DNA of 64,000 bases from Acidobacteriota bacterium (GTDB lineage Bacteria; Acidobacteriota; Aminicenantia; UBA2199). Position numbers and translations under genes: made by a program. Positions within the stretch are counted from its first letter, which is position 1, and each line of letters opens with the position of its first letter. The notes below the pieces were generated by a model, which was not told where the DNA came from, searched no databases, and saw nothing but the letters and a program-made list of their open reading frames with translations. The stretch spans positions 1 to 64,000 of the forward strand of contig JALOLA010000001.1 in the NCBI GenBank assembly GCA_025456205.1, written 5' to 3'. Of the stretch, positions 41,341 through 51,681 are shown one piece after another.

Positions 41341-42510
41341 GTCCAGGCGGGAAATGATCCCCAGGTACTTGGCCTCGATGACCTCCCAGTCATAGTTCTC
41401 CCGGAAGAACTTTTCCCCGTTGGCGCCCAGCTGCTCGCGCAGGCGACGATCGTTGCTCAGAGCCAGGAAGGCGCCGCGGAATTCTTCGTAGTCGGAGTAC
41501 CACAGCCCGGCGTGGCTGCGCCGGCACTGGCCGCGCAACACCTCGGTGCGGCCGTTGGCCAGGACCGGCTTGCCGACGGCCCAGGCCTCCAGCGCGACCA
41601 TGGAGAGCGACTCGTACTGCGACGGCATGGCCAGGAACTCCGCGCCCCGCAGCAGGTCGAACTTTTCCCTGTTCTCCTGAAATCCGACATGGATGATGTC
41701 GGGATTGTCCGGGACCGGCACATGGGCCTTGCCGACCAGCACCAATTTCAGATCGATTCCGGCCTCCGCCTTCAGGCGCAGGTAGAAATCGAACAACTCC
41801 GGCACCCCCTTGTTCTCGTCCAGGCGGCCGATATAGATGAAATAGCGCCCGGCGATCCCCAGCCGCTTCAGCGTAGGCCGCGGGTCGGCCCACCCGGGGA
41901 TCTCGGAACCGACGCCGACCACGGCGCCGGGCACGGCATGGTTGCCGGAAACGCGCTGGATCAGCTCCATCTCCTCGGGCGAATTGTAAACGATCGCCGC
42001 CGGCAGGTTGAAGAAATCCTGGAACAGGCTGAGGTAGATCACCTGGTCGTGCTCGGCCGTCGGCACCAGGATGGCCTTGCCATTGAATTTCCTTACCCCG
42101 TGAAAGGAATGGTAGTAGCGATAAGAGAAGAAAATGAAATAGGCGAACTCCGCCTGCCGCTGCTCCAACTCACGCAGCAGGTCGGGGACCAGCGGCCCCT
42201 CCTCCTCCAGCCAGCGCATCTCGTCGGCCAGAACGTGCTCCTCATGGAAGATATGCAGCTGCAGGCGCCCGAAAATCTCGGGATCGCGAGGTTTTTTCAC
42301 GCGAAAGCGATTGACCGGGATACCGTTCAGTTCTTCCCGCCCCTCCGCGTAGCAGTGGGCCCAGGTGACGTAGTCGTGGGCGGTGGTCGTGAACACCTCG
42401 ACGGCGAAATGCCGGCTCAGCTTCTCGGCGATCAGGCGGGCGTGGTACTCGGCCCCGCCGTTGATCTCCAAGCCATAGCGCTGCACGACAATGGCGATCT
42501 TCCTGGGCAT
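41329..42510 (-). CDS. family 4-type (GT-B) glycosyltransferase
   Basis: 393 residues. A GT-B protein with the N-terminal Rossmann start KIAIVVQRYGLEINGGAEYHARLIAEKL split around the glycine loop, and a C-terminal nucleotide-sugar half with YFIYIGRLDENKGVPELFDFYLRL. The retaining-enzyme EX7E motif is ESLSMVALEAWAVGKPV. It probably adds a hexose in surface-glycan assembly; donor and acceptor are unknown. Its neighbours, a manC-like gene and an inositol-phosphatase-like gene, suggest a sugar-nucleotide context. ATG 42510 lies six bases behind a TATAAT box and no ribosome site is seen, so the mRNA is predicted leaderless. An in-frame ATG six codons upstream would fall within the -10 region. Confidence 0.88.
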   Translation of the reverse strand: MPRKIAIVVQRYGLEINGGAEYHARLIAEKLSRHFAVEVFTTTAHDYVTWAHCYAEGREELNGIPVNRFRVKKPRDPEIFGRLQLHIFHEEHVLADEMRWLEEEGPLVPDLLRELEQRQAEFAYFIFFSYRYYHSFHGVRKFNGKAILVPTAEHDQVIYLSLFQDFFNLPAAIVYNSPEEMELIQRVSGNHAVPGAVVGVGSEIPGWADPRPTLKRLGIAGRYFIYIGRLDENKGVPELFDFYLRLKAEAGIDLKLVLVGKAHVPVPDNPDIIHVGFQENREKFDLLRGAEFLAMPSQYESLSMVALEAWAVGKPVLANGRTEVLRGQCRRSHAGLWYSDYEEFRGAFLALSNDRRLREQLGANGEKFFRENYDWEVIEAKYLGIISRLDKKT

Positions 42511-42516
42511 GGGGGT

Positions 42517-42544
42517 ATTATAGTACAACCCCGGAGGTTTGCAA
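42517..42544 (-). promoter_or_regulatory. promoter predicting a leaderless glycosyltransferase mRNA
   Basis: On the minus strand TTGCAA (42544-42539), 16-base spacer, perfect TATAAT (42522-42517), then six bases (ACCCCC) to ATG 42510. Confidence 0.65.
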
Positions 42545-42563
42545 CCGGAGCGGGAAGCCGGAT

Positions 42564-42592
42564 TTGAACTCAGGCCGCAGGTCTGCTAGATT
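42564..42592 (+). promoter_or_regulatory. sigma-70-type promoter for the inositol-phosphatase-like gene
   Basis: TTGAAC (42564-42569), 17-base spacer, TAGATT (42587-42592), ten bases before ATG 42603. The leader would be only about four bases. Confidence 0.5.
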
Positions 42593-42602
42593 GGTTGACA
42601 GG

Positions 42603-43403
42603 ATGAAAACCAAGATCGAGCAATACCTGCGGACCGCAGTGCGGGCGGCACAAAAGGCGGGCGACGCGATCCGCAGCGGGTTCCGCAACCTGAGCACCGG
42701 CGACGTCGAGGTGAAGGGAACGAACGATTTCGTCACCCGCATCGATCGCGAAGCCGAGGCGGCCATCGCGGAGATCATTCTGAAGGAATTTCCCGGCCAT
42801 CGCATCCTGGCCGAGGAGAGCGGCGACTCCGCCGCGGCCAGCGAATTCCTTTGGGTCATCGACCCTTTGGACGGCACGACCAACTTCATCCACGGCATTC
42901 CCCATTTCGCCGTCTCGCTGGCGCTGCTCGAAAATGAGCGGGTGGTTTTCGGCCTGATCTACGATCCGCTTTCCGGGGATCGCTTTCATGCGGGCCTGGG
43001 GCGGGGCGCATTCCTGAACGACCGGCCGATCGCGGTCAGCCGGACACGAACGATCGCCACCTCCCTGGGCGCCACCGGTTTTCCCTTCAAGGCGCCCGAG
43101 CAGCGGCCGGCATACGCCCGGGCTTTCAAGGCCATGATGGGCAAGTGCAAGGACATGCGCCGCTGCGGCTCGGCGGCGCTGGACCTGGCCTACACCGCCT
43201 GCGGCCGCTACGACTTCTTCTGGGAAGCGCACCTGCTGCCCTGGGACTTCATGGCCGGCAAGCTCATCGTCGAGGAGGCGGGCGGCCGCTCCGGTGACTT
43301 CGCCGGCAAGGAGCTGGGGATCGGCGCAAGCACGGTCCTTGCCGCCAACCAAAAGCTATATCCACACTTGCTGAAAGAGTTTAAAAAGCACTTTGCCAAA
43401 TAA
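42603..43403 (+). CDS. suhB: inositol monophosphatase-family phosphatase
   Basis: 266 residues, normal for the family. Metal-site motifs are ILAEESG (conserved Glu), WVIDPLDGTTNFIHGIPHF, and HLLPWDFMAGKLIVEEAGG near the C-terminus. These magnesium-dependent, lithium-sensitive enzymes dephosphorylate inositol-1-phosphate and related sugar phosphates, and SuhB also acts in rRNA antitermination. Which role applies here is unknown. ATG 42603 is preferred over an in-frame TTG 13 codons upstream, because that TTG is part of the -35 box. It is divergent from the glycosyltransferase. Confidence 0.9.
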   Translation: MKTKIEQYLRTAVRAAQKAGDAIRSGFRNLSTGDVEVKGTNDFVTRIDREAEAAIAEIILKEFPGHRILAEESGDSAAASEFLWVIDPLDGTTNFIHGIPHFAVSLALLENERVVFGLIYDPLSGDRFHAGLGRGAFLNDRPIAVSRTRTIATSLGATGFPFKAPEQRPAYARAFKAMMGKCKDMRRCGSAALDLAYTACGRYDFFWEAHLLPWDFMAGKLIVEEAGGRSGDFAGKELGIGASTVLAANQKLYPHLLKEFKKHFAK

Positions 43404-43410
43404 TGCCGCT

Positions 43411-43773
43411 TCACTCGTCGCGGTGAACGGTCCGCGGCGAAAAGGCCGGCAGGCAGACGGCGACGTATTCTGCGCCCTCGGGCCCGGGCGAGCTGTAGCG
43501 CACCCACTCGCCGGCGGAAGCCATGATCGCCTCCCCGGCGCGGACGTCATGCGTTCCTTCCCGCGTCTCCACCTGCAGCGTCCCCTTCAGCACGACGGTG
43601 TATTCGTCGAACTCGGGCTTCTGCCCCGGCTCTGCCCAGCCCGAGGGGCTGCGCATCACGGCGATGCTGGCCCGGCCGTCCTGGGAATTGACCAGGCCGA
43701 AGTATTCCTCGATGATCTTTTTCTTGTTCCCCGCCGCCTCGACGATCGTCGGCCCACTGATTTTTCTGATCAT
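43411..43773 (-). CDS. small cupin-domain protein
   Basis: 120 residues from the ATG preceded by GGAGG; an upstream ATG at 43818 has no ribosome site. A single beta-barrel cupin: FDEYTVVLKGTLQVETREGTHDVRAGEAIMASAGEWVRYSSP. The usual metal-binding HxH of motif 1 is replaced (EFDEYTVV), and motif 2 lacks the histidine, so a metal-dependent activity is doubtful. Small cupins of this kind (EutQ/acetate-related or sugar-related) are often sensors or isomerases, but nothing here decides. It converges on the inositol-phosphatase gene with a seven-base gap. Confidence 0.78.
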   Translation of the reverse strand: MIRKISGPTIVEAAGNKKKIIEEYFGLVNSQDGRASIAVMRSPSGWAEPGQKPEFDEYTVVLKGTLQVETREGTHDVRAGEAIMASAGEWVRYSSPGPEGAEYVAVCLPAFSPRTVHRDE

Positions 43774-43862
43774 GTTTCCTCCGGGAGAGCGCGGACGCCC
43801 CAGGGGAAAATAGCACACGCGGTGGGCGCGGACAAGCCCCGCAAGGCGAAAAAAGAACCGAT

Positions 43863-43891
43863 TTGTCTTGCAACCGGAGTTGTGATAGTTT
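43863..43891 (+). promoter_or_regulatory. promoter predicting a leaderless manC-like mRNA
   Basis: TTGTCT (43863-43868), 17-base spacer, TAGTTT (43886-43891), then six bases (TACGCC) to ATG 43898. No Shine-Dalgarno. Confidence 0.5.
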
Positions 43892-43897
43892 TACGCC

Positions 43898-44989
43898 ATG
43901 AAAAGAAACCATTTCGCGTTGATCATGGCCGGGGGACAGGGGACGCGCTTCTGGCCCTGGAGCACGGCCGAAAAACCCAAGCAGTTCCTGGCGGTCATCG
44001 GCCAGCAGCCGCTCATCACCCAGACCTACCGCCGCCTGCGCAAATTCATCCCGGCGGGCAATATTTTCGTCATCGCCGACCGTAAATACCTGCCCGCCGT
44101 CCGCGAGTGCCTGCCCGGGTTCCCGCGCCGCAACTTCATCGCCGAGCCGGCGCCGCGCAACACCGCCCCGGCCTTGATCCAGGCCAACATCCATCTGTCG
44201 CGCCTCGACCCCGAAGCCCGCCTGCTCGTGGTCCCCGCCGACCACTACATCGCCGACGAGCAGGTTTTCGCCTCCCAATTGGCGGCCGCCCTCGAACATG
44301 CGGAGAATCGCTGCGTCATCACCGCCGGCATCAAGCCCAGCGAGCCCCACACCGGATACGGCTATATCCAGTTCGTCGAGAACAAGAACAAGGGCCAGTT
44401 CTACCCGGTGAAGCAGTTCAAGGAAAAGCCCGACCACAAAACAGCCACGGAATACCTGGAAAAGGGAAATTTTTATTGGAATTCTGGGATGTTCATCTAT
44501 AAATTGGCTTTTTTTAAGGAATTCATTAAAAAATACGCCCCGTATTACAACCGGCAATACGCAAAACTCGAGCGTTCCCACGCTCAACCTGGAGAATTCG
44601 CCAGGATCTACAAATCGATCACTCCCGAATCGATCGATTATGCCCTGATGGAGAAAATGCAGGAAGCGGTCATGTTCAAGGCTGAATTCTCCTGGAACGA
44701 CGTCGGATCATGGTCTTCCGTCTATGAAATGAATGAAAAAGACTCCCGGGGCAATGTGAGCCGCGGCCGGGCCATCGCCATCGATGCGCGGAATTCGCTT
44801 ATCTTTTCCTCCGGGAAAAAACCGCTGGCCTTGATCGGCCTGGAGCGCGTCGCGGTGATCGATACCGCGAACGGTATCCTGGTGGCGCCCATCGACAAGC
44901 TGCAGCAGGTCAAGCGGGTCATCGATATCCTGAAAAAGGAAAAACCCCGCTCGCAGCCTAAAAGAAAAGGAAAAGCGGCAGCAGGATGA
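43898..44989 (+). CDS. manC: mannose-1-phosphate guanylyltransferase
   Basis: 363 residues, the single-domain form without the phosphomannose-isomerase cupin. Diagnostic blocks are LIMAGGQGTRFWPWSTAEKPKQF (nucleotide loop and lysine), AEPAPRNTAPALI, VVPADHYIADE, PHTGYGYIQ, FYWNSGMFIYK and FSWNDVGSWSSV. It makes GDP-mannose from mannose-1-phosphate and GTP for glycans or for GDP-fucose/rhamnose. The C-terminal tail is lysine- and arginine-rich. The gene appears leaderless. Its last 32 bases overlap the convergent membrane-protein gene. Confidence 0.93.
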   Translation: MKRNHFALIMAGGQGTRFWPWSTAEKPKQFLAVIGQQPLITQTYRRLRKFIPAGNIFVIADRKYLPAVRECLPGFPRRNFIAEPAPRNTAPALIQANIHLSRLDPEARLLVVPADHYIADEQVFASQLAAALEHAENRCVITAGIKPSEPHTGYGYIQFVENKNKGQFYPVKQFKEKPDHKTATEYLEKGNFYWNSGMFIYKLAFFKEFIKKYAPYYNRQYAKLERSHAQPGEFARIYKSITPESIDYALMEKMQEAVMFKAEFSWNDVGSWSSVYEMNEKDSRGNVSRGRAIAIDARNSLIFSSGKKPLALIGLERVAVIDTANGILVAPIDKLQQVKRVIDILKKEKPRSQPKRKGKAAAG

Positions 44990-45917
44990 AGAACCAGACG
45001 ATCCACCTGCCGTTGGCCGGCATCTCGCTGTTCTTCCAGCGCAACATCCCGTAGACAGCAGAGGCCAGGAAGAGCAGGGCCAGCGCCACGGCGAGCGCCT
45101 TGACCCAGGGCTCGGCCAATTCGACGTTCAGGGCGCGGAACAGCGGCGCCAGGGGAACAGTGACGAAAAGCCTCTGGAAATCGAAAAGGAAGAACATCCC
45201 GGCATAATAGAAGAAAGCCGCGGCCATGCCCGCACCGAGCGTGGCGATCAGGATGACGATCAGCGCCAGCGGCAGATAAAAATAGACCAGGTAAGGGAAT
45301 TTTACGAAGCGCGTCCCCTCTTCCTGCTTAAGGATGAAAGACCCGGTAATCCCCTGGCCCTGACCGCCTGCGCCCGGGTCTTTTTTGCCCAGGACCCCGG
45401 CCCAGGAGCTGCCGGCAATGGAACCGCCATAATTTTTTACAACGACCGCCTGCCCCTGGCGCAGCAGGAAGATCCCCGCCGGTAGAAGCGTGATGCGGCT
45501 GGCGCCGGAGGGGAGCGCGACCAGGAGCGGACCCAGGTCGAAAAAATCTCCTTCCAGCCCGTTGTTCCAGACCATGAACTCCGCCGGGTGGAACAGGTCG
45601 AAGTATGCGAACACGCGGCCCTGCGGCGCCGCGTTCGGCAGGCGCTGCGCCGCGTCGATATTCTCCCGGTTCAGCGGCGCAAAGCCGAGAAAAGTATATT
45701 CGGGGGTGCCATAGGCGGGTTTCGCCGCGAGTTCCTGGCGCGTGACGCTCCAGATCATGAAAACATTCAGAAAATGAGCGGCCAGAAGGGCCATGAGCAG
45801 CAGCGGCAGGCGCGACAACGGACTGAGATCGATCTTGCGATCTTCTCCCTGGTAGATAGACCCCTGCTCGGGGTTGCCGGTCTTCACGGTCCCTGGCTGG
45901 GAGCCGGCCGGGATCAA
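44958..45917 (-). CDS. membrane protein of unknown function
   Basis: 319 residues if translation starts at the TTG that overlaps the stop of the upstream gene (TTGA); that start is uncertain and no strong ribosome site is seen. One N-terminal membrane helix (about 35-60) is followed by a periplasmic-type soluble region of about 140 residues and three to four C-terminal helices (about 205-230, 232-255, 270-290 and 300-318). No domain is recognised. It is coupled to the exported chalcone-isomerase-like gene upstream and may assist it in the envelope. The 3' end overlaps manC by 32 bases. Confidence 0.6.
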   Translation of the reverse strand: MIPAGSQPGTVKTGNPEQGSIYQGEDRKIDLSPLSRLPLLLMALLAAHFLNVFMIWSVTRQELAAKPAYGTPEYTFLGFAPLNRENIDAAQRLPNAAPQGRVFAYFDLFHPAEFMVWNNGLEGDFFDLGPLLVALPSGASRITLLPAGIFLLRQGQAVVVKNYGGSIAGSSWAGVLGKKDPGAGGQGQGITGSFILKQEEGTRFVKFPYLVYFYLPLALIVILIATLGAGMAAAFFYYAGMFFLFDFQRLFVTVPLAPLFRALNVELAEPWVKALAVALALLFLASAVYGMLRWKNSEMPANGRWIVWFFILLPLFLFF

Positions 45918-46474
45918 AGCCCCAGGAGGCCGCTTTTGAACTTTTCTCCCGGTCCCGGCTTTTTGCCGATCCAGCAGGCAAAAAGGGCGTCGGCAAAGGC
46001 CTTGTCGCCGAGGGTCCCCTTCACTTTCCCCTTGACCTTGACCTCGGTCCCGACGCCTGGCCTGTAAGTGAACTCCAGCTTGTCGCCATCTTTCAGGTTT
46101 TCCATCAAGGCGGCCAGGGCGTCGAACTGGCTCTTCAGCTGCTTCGAATAGCCCGGCGTGTTGGCTTCCAGGCCGTCATACCAGGCCTCGTTCACCTGGT
46201 TGGGGCTGACGCTGCGCAGGAAATGCATGACCGTGCAGCGCGGACCGTCGGCGGCCAGGACCTTTTCGCCGCTCTGCTCCCTGGCGGCGAGATAGAGGCC
46301 GGCCACATACACCTTGAACACGACCTTCTTGCGCAGGGCCATGCCGTTCAACACAAGCTTCTGGCCGTCCAGGTCCATTGTATCGGGAAGGGTGACCCCT
46401 GCCAGGGTGCCGGCGACGATGGGAACAGCGAACAGACAAACCAGCAGCAAAGCGAACCATTTGTGTCGTGCCAT
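45914..46474 (-). CDS. exported chalcone-isomerase-like protein
   Basis: 186 residues from the ATG after GGAGGAG; the frame is open further upstream, but that part lies in the promoter. The signal peptide covers roughly residues 1-24 (MARHKWFALLLVCLFAVPIV). The body matches the bacterial chalcone-isomerase-like fold: QKLVLNGMALRKKVVFKVYV, AGLYLAARE, MHFLRSVSPNQVNEAWYDGLEAN and ADALFACWIG near the end. Bacterial members are usually periplasmic and of unknown role, since no flavonoid pathway is present; lipid or fatty-acid binding is known for some relatives. It has a strong promoter and is first of a two-gene unit. Confidence 0.83.
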   Translation of the reverse strand: MARHKWFALLLVCLFAVPIVAGTLAGVTLPDTMDLDGQKLVLNGMALRKKVVFKVYVAGLYLAAREQSGEKVLAADGPRCTVMHFLRSVSPNQVNEAWYDGLEANTPGYSKQLKSQFDALAALMENLKDGDKLEFTYRPGVGTEVKVKGKVKGTLGDKAFADALFACWIGKKPGPGEKFKSGLLGL

Positions 46475-46498
46475 TTTTCTCCTCCTTTGACGCCAACC

Positions 46499-46527
46499 AT
46501 CATATAATGTTAAAAAAAAATTGTCAA
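46499..46527 (-). promoter_or_regulatory. strong sigma-70-type promoter for the chalcone-isomerase-like gene
   Basis: On the minus strand a perfect TTGACA (46527-46522), a 17-base spacer containing nine T in a row, and TATGAT (46504-46499). Start near 46492. Confidence 0.75.
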
Positions 46528-46544
46528 AGGAGGGTGCCGGCCGT

Positions 46545-46573
46545 TTTTCACGCCGCGGCAAATATTATATAAT
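46545..46573 (+). promoter_or_regulatory. sigma-70-type promoter for clpB
   Basis: TTTTCA (46545-46550), 17-base spacer, perfect TATAAT (46568-46573), 21 bases before ATG 46595. No CIRCE (GAGTGCTAA) or CtsR-type operator is visible, so heat control, if any, is by another route. Confidence 0.6.
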
Positions 46574-46594
46574 AACGGCCTCAGGGAGGCGCAC

Positions 46595-49159
<2,565 letters not shown>

Positions 49160-49177
49160 GCGCCGGGAACGCCGGTG

Positions 49178-49198
49178 CCGGCGCGCGCCGGATTTTTA
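49178..49198 (+). terminator. intrinsic terminator after clpB
   Basis: CCGGC (49178-49182) pairs with GCCGG (49187-49191) around GCGC. A and then TTTTT follow. It lies 18 bases past the clpB stop. Confidence 0.55.
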
Positions 49199-49216
49199 TT
49201 GTTACAGAGTAAACTA

Positions 49217-49246
49217 TTTACAAAAATCCCGCAAACATGGTAAAAT
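49217..49246 (+). promoter_or_regulatory. sigma-70-type promoter for gdhA
   Basis: TTTACA (49217-49222), 18-base spacer, TAAAAT (49241-49246). Ribosome site AAGGAGGT before ATG 49282. Confidence 0.6.
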
Positions 49247-49281
49247 ACAGGCAGCCAAAAACAACCAAGGAGGTAACCCAA

Positions 49282-50568
49282 ATGGCTGATAAATCATTCA
49301 ACGCTTTCAAAATGGCCCAGTCCCAATTCGACAATGTCGCCGAGAAGCTCGATCTCGACCAGGCCACCCGCGACCTGCTGCGCAACCCGATCCGCGAGTT
49401 CCACTTTTCCATCCCGGTCAAGATGGACGACGGCACCGTCAAGGTCTTCCAGGGCTTTCGCGTGCAGCACAACGACTCGCGCGGCCCCTGCAAGGGCGGC
49501 ATCCGCTTCCACCCCCAGGAAACCATCGACACCGTGAAGGCCCTGGCCACCTGGATGACCTGGAAGTGCGCGGTCGTCGACATCCCGCTGGGCGGCGGCA
49601 AGGGCGGCGTCATCTGCGACCCGCACAACCTTTCCATGCGCGAGCAGGAGCAGATCTGCCGCGGCTGGGTGCGCCAGGTCGTGCGCAACGTCGGCCCGCT
49701 GCAGGACGTTCCGGCCCCCGACGTCATGACCAACGCCCAGCACATGATCTGGATGATGGACGAGTACGAGACGCTGACCGGGGCCAAGTACCCCGGCTTC
49801 ATCACCGGCAAGCCGGTGGGCATGGGCGGGTCGCTGGGACGCACGGAAGCCACCGGCTTCGGCGTCATCTACACCGTGCGCGAGGCACTGAACGAGCTGG
49901 GCATCGACATCAAGAAAACGACCGCCGCCTTCCAGGGCTTCGGCAACGTTTCGCAATACGCCGTCAAGCTCTACCAGGAATACGGCGGCACGGCCGTCTG
50001 CGTCTCCTGCTGGGACCAGAAGGAAAGCAAGTCCTACACGTTCATCAAGAAGAGCGGCATCGACCTGGAGCAGCTGCTGGGCATCACCGACAAGTTCGGC
50101 GGCATCGACAAGGCCAAGGCCAAGGAACTGGGCTATGAAGTGGCCGACGCCGAGGCCTGGATCCAGCAGGATGTCGACATCCTGGTGCCCGCCGCCCTGG
50201 AGAACCAGATCAACGCCGAGACCGTGAAGAAGATCTCCGCCAGGGTGAAGCTGGTCGCCGAGGGCGCCAATGGCCCGACCACTCCCGAGGCCGACGAAGT
50301 GTTCACGAAGAAGAACATCTTCGTCATCCCCGATTTCCTGGCCAACGCCGGCGGGGTCACCTGCAGCTATTTCGAACAGGTCCAGTGCAACATGAACTAC
50401 TTCTGGACCAAGGAAGAGGTCCTGAGCAAGCTCGACAACATCATGACCTCGGCTTTCCATGCCGTCTACGGCCTGGCCAAGCAGAAAAAAGTGTACATGC
50501 GCGACGCCGCCTACATGATCGCCGTCAACCGCGTCGCCCAGGCCTGCAAGCTGAGAGGCTGGGTGTAA
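49282..50568 (+). CDS. gdhA: glutamate dehydrogenase
   Basis: 428 residues, hexameric ~420-residue type. The start is the ATG after AAGGAGGT; an in-frame ATG at 49237 lies inside the promoter. The glutamate-binding block is KGGIRFHPQETIDTVKALA, and the catalytic region is VDIPLGGGKGGVICDP with its active-site lysine, followed by APDVMTNAQHMIWMMDEY. The Rossmann domain has AAFQGFGNVSQYAV. It interconverts glutamate and 2-oxoglutarate plus ammonia. The usual NAD-specific acidic residue at the end of the second strand cannot be fixed by eye, so coenzyme preference is open. With the aspartase at 16.4 kb it fits amino-acid fermentation. Confidence 0.96.
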   Translation: MADKSFNAFKMAQSQFDNVAEKLDLDQATRDLLRNPIREFHFSIPVKMDDGTVKVFQGFRVQHNDSRGPCKGGIRFHPQETIDTVKALATWMTWKCAVVDIPLGGGKGGVICDPHNLSMREQEQICRGWVRQVVRNVGPLQDVPAPDVMTNAQHMIWMMDEYETLTGAKYPGFITGKPVGMGGSLGRTEATGFGVIYTVREALNELGIDIKKTTAAFQGFGNVSQYAVKLYQEYGGTAVCVSCWDQKESKSYTFIKKSGIDLEQLLGITDKFGGIDKAKAKELGYEVADAEAWIQQDVDILVPAALENQINAETVKKISARVKLVAEGANGPTTPEADEVFTKKNIFVIPDFLANAGGVTCSYFEQVQCNMNYFWTKEEVLSKLDNIMTSAFHAVYGLAKQKKVYMRDAAYMIAVNRVAQACKLRGWV

Positions 50569-50585
50569 GCGCTGAGCGAAACCTG

Positions 50586-50613
50586 GGGGGCGCCCGGCGG
50601 CGCCCCCTTTTTT
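50586..50613 (+). terminator. strong Rho-independent terminator after gdhA
   Basis: GGGGGCGCC (50586-50594) pairs perfectly with GGCGCCCCC (50599-50607) around a CGGC loop. Six T follow (50608-50613). It is the best terminator in the window. Confidence 0.93.
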
Positions 50614-50633
50614 ATTTGCGAACAGGGGGGACG

Positions 50634-51681
50634 ATGGACAAGCCGCAAAATTCTATCGACAAGCTGCTGCACGACATGCGCGAGAGGGCCAAGGAGCTCA
50701 ACTGCCTCTACCAGGTCGAGGAGCTGCTGACCCGGACCAATCAGCCCCTCTCCGAGATCTTCACCCAGATGATCCAGGTCATACCCAGCGGCTACCAATT
50801 CCCCGATATTTGCCAAGTGCGTATCGAATACGACAACCAAACGTATGTCAGCCCCGACTTCATCGATTCCTCCCGCTCCCAGAGCGCCGATATCAGGGTC
50901 GAGGACAAGGTCGTCGGCCGCATTGAAGTCTCCTACACCAACGACGTTCCCCAGACCGAGAACAGCTACTTCCTCAAGGACGAGCACAAGCTGCTGCAAA
51001 CCGTGGCCGAGCGCATCGGCCGCACCATCCTGCACCTGAAGCTGGAGCAGGTATCGCGGGAATGGCAGACCGCCCAGAAGGATCTCAGCGACAAGAACAA
51101 GAAGGAATGGATGGTGATCGTCGATTTGCTGCGGCGCACTGACCAGAACCTCTACATCCACCTCAGCCGCAAGATGATCTACCATCTCTTCTGGAACGGC
51201 GTCATGGAGGCCCAGGCGCTGCTCAAGTCGCTGAGCAAGGACCCGGGCGCGGCCCAGACCGAGCTCAGCGACGACATGAACCGTCCCAGCCAGAAAAAGT
51301 CGCAGCTGGAGCTGCTGGAGCTCAGCGACAAGACCTTCCGCATCGCGGCCCGCTACCTCACCGACAAGGAGATCCTGGGCTGTATTCAGAAATGGATCCA
51401 GGAGGACAAGGCCAGCTTCCTGAGCAAGGCCATCAACAACATCGACATGCCGCTGGTCGACATCATCAACGCCATCACCCACTACCACTACATTTCCGGC
51501 GGCAACTACGAGCTGTCGCCGCCGATGGAAAAGGGCCTGCGCGTCTCGCTGATCCGCCGCTTCTTTTCCGACCAGCTGGAGTTCATCAACATCGCCAAGA
51601 ACCACATCGAGGTGCGCCACTTCTACGACCTGGTGCAGCGCATCATCTATCCCGCCAACGGCTATGGCCGGCTGGGCCGAC
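50634..51681 (+). pseudogene. 5' part of a broken GAF + PEP-synthase-like ATP-grasp gene
   Basis: ATG 50634 follows GGGGGGACG. The readable ~349 residues hold an N-terminal GAF-like sensor domain (about 15-125; KELNCLYQVEELLTRTNQ, YQFPDICQVRIEYDNQ, SADIRVEDKVVGRIEVSY), a helical linker and the run-up to an ATP-grasp domain ([19 protein letters not shown]). Relatives then continue with GGKxxGL, the nucleotide-binding loop. Here the frame instead runs into out-of-frame sequence ([11 protein letters not shown]) and stays open only by chance to 52196. The correct protein resumes in the +1 frame at [14 protein letters not shown]. About 25 residues including the GGK loop appear deleted together with a frame change. 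It may be a true pseudogene, a recent mutation or an assembly error. Confidence 0.75.
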
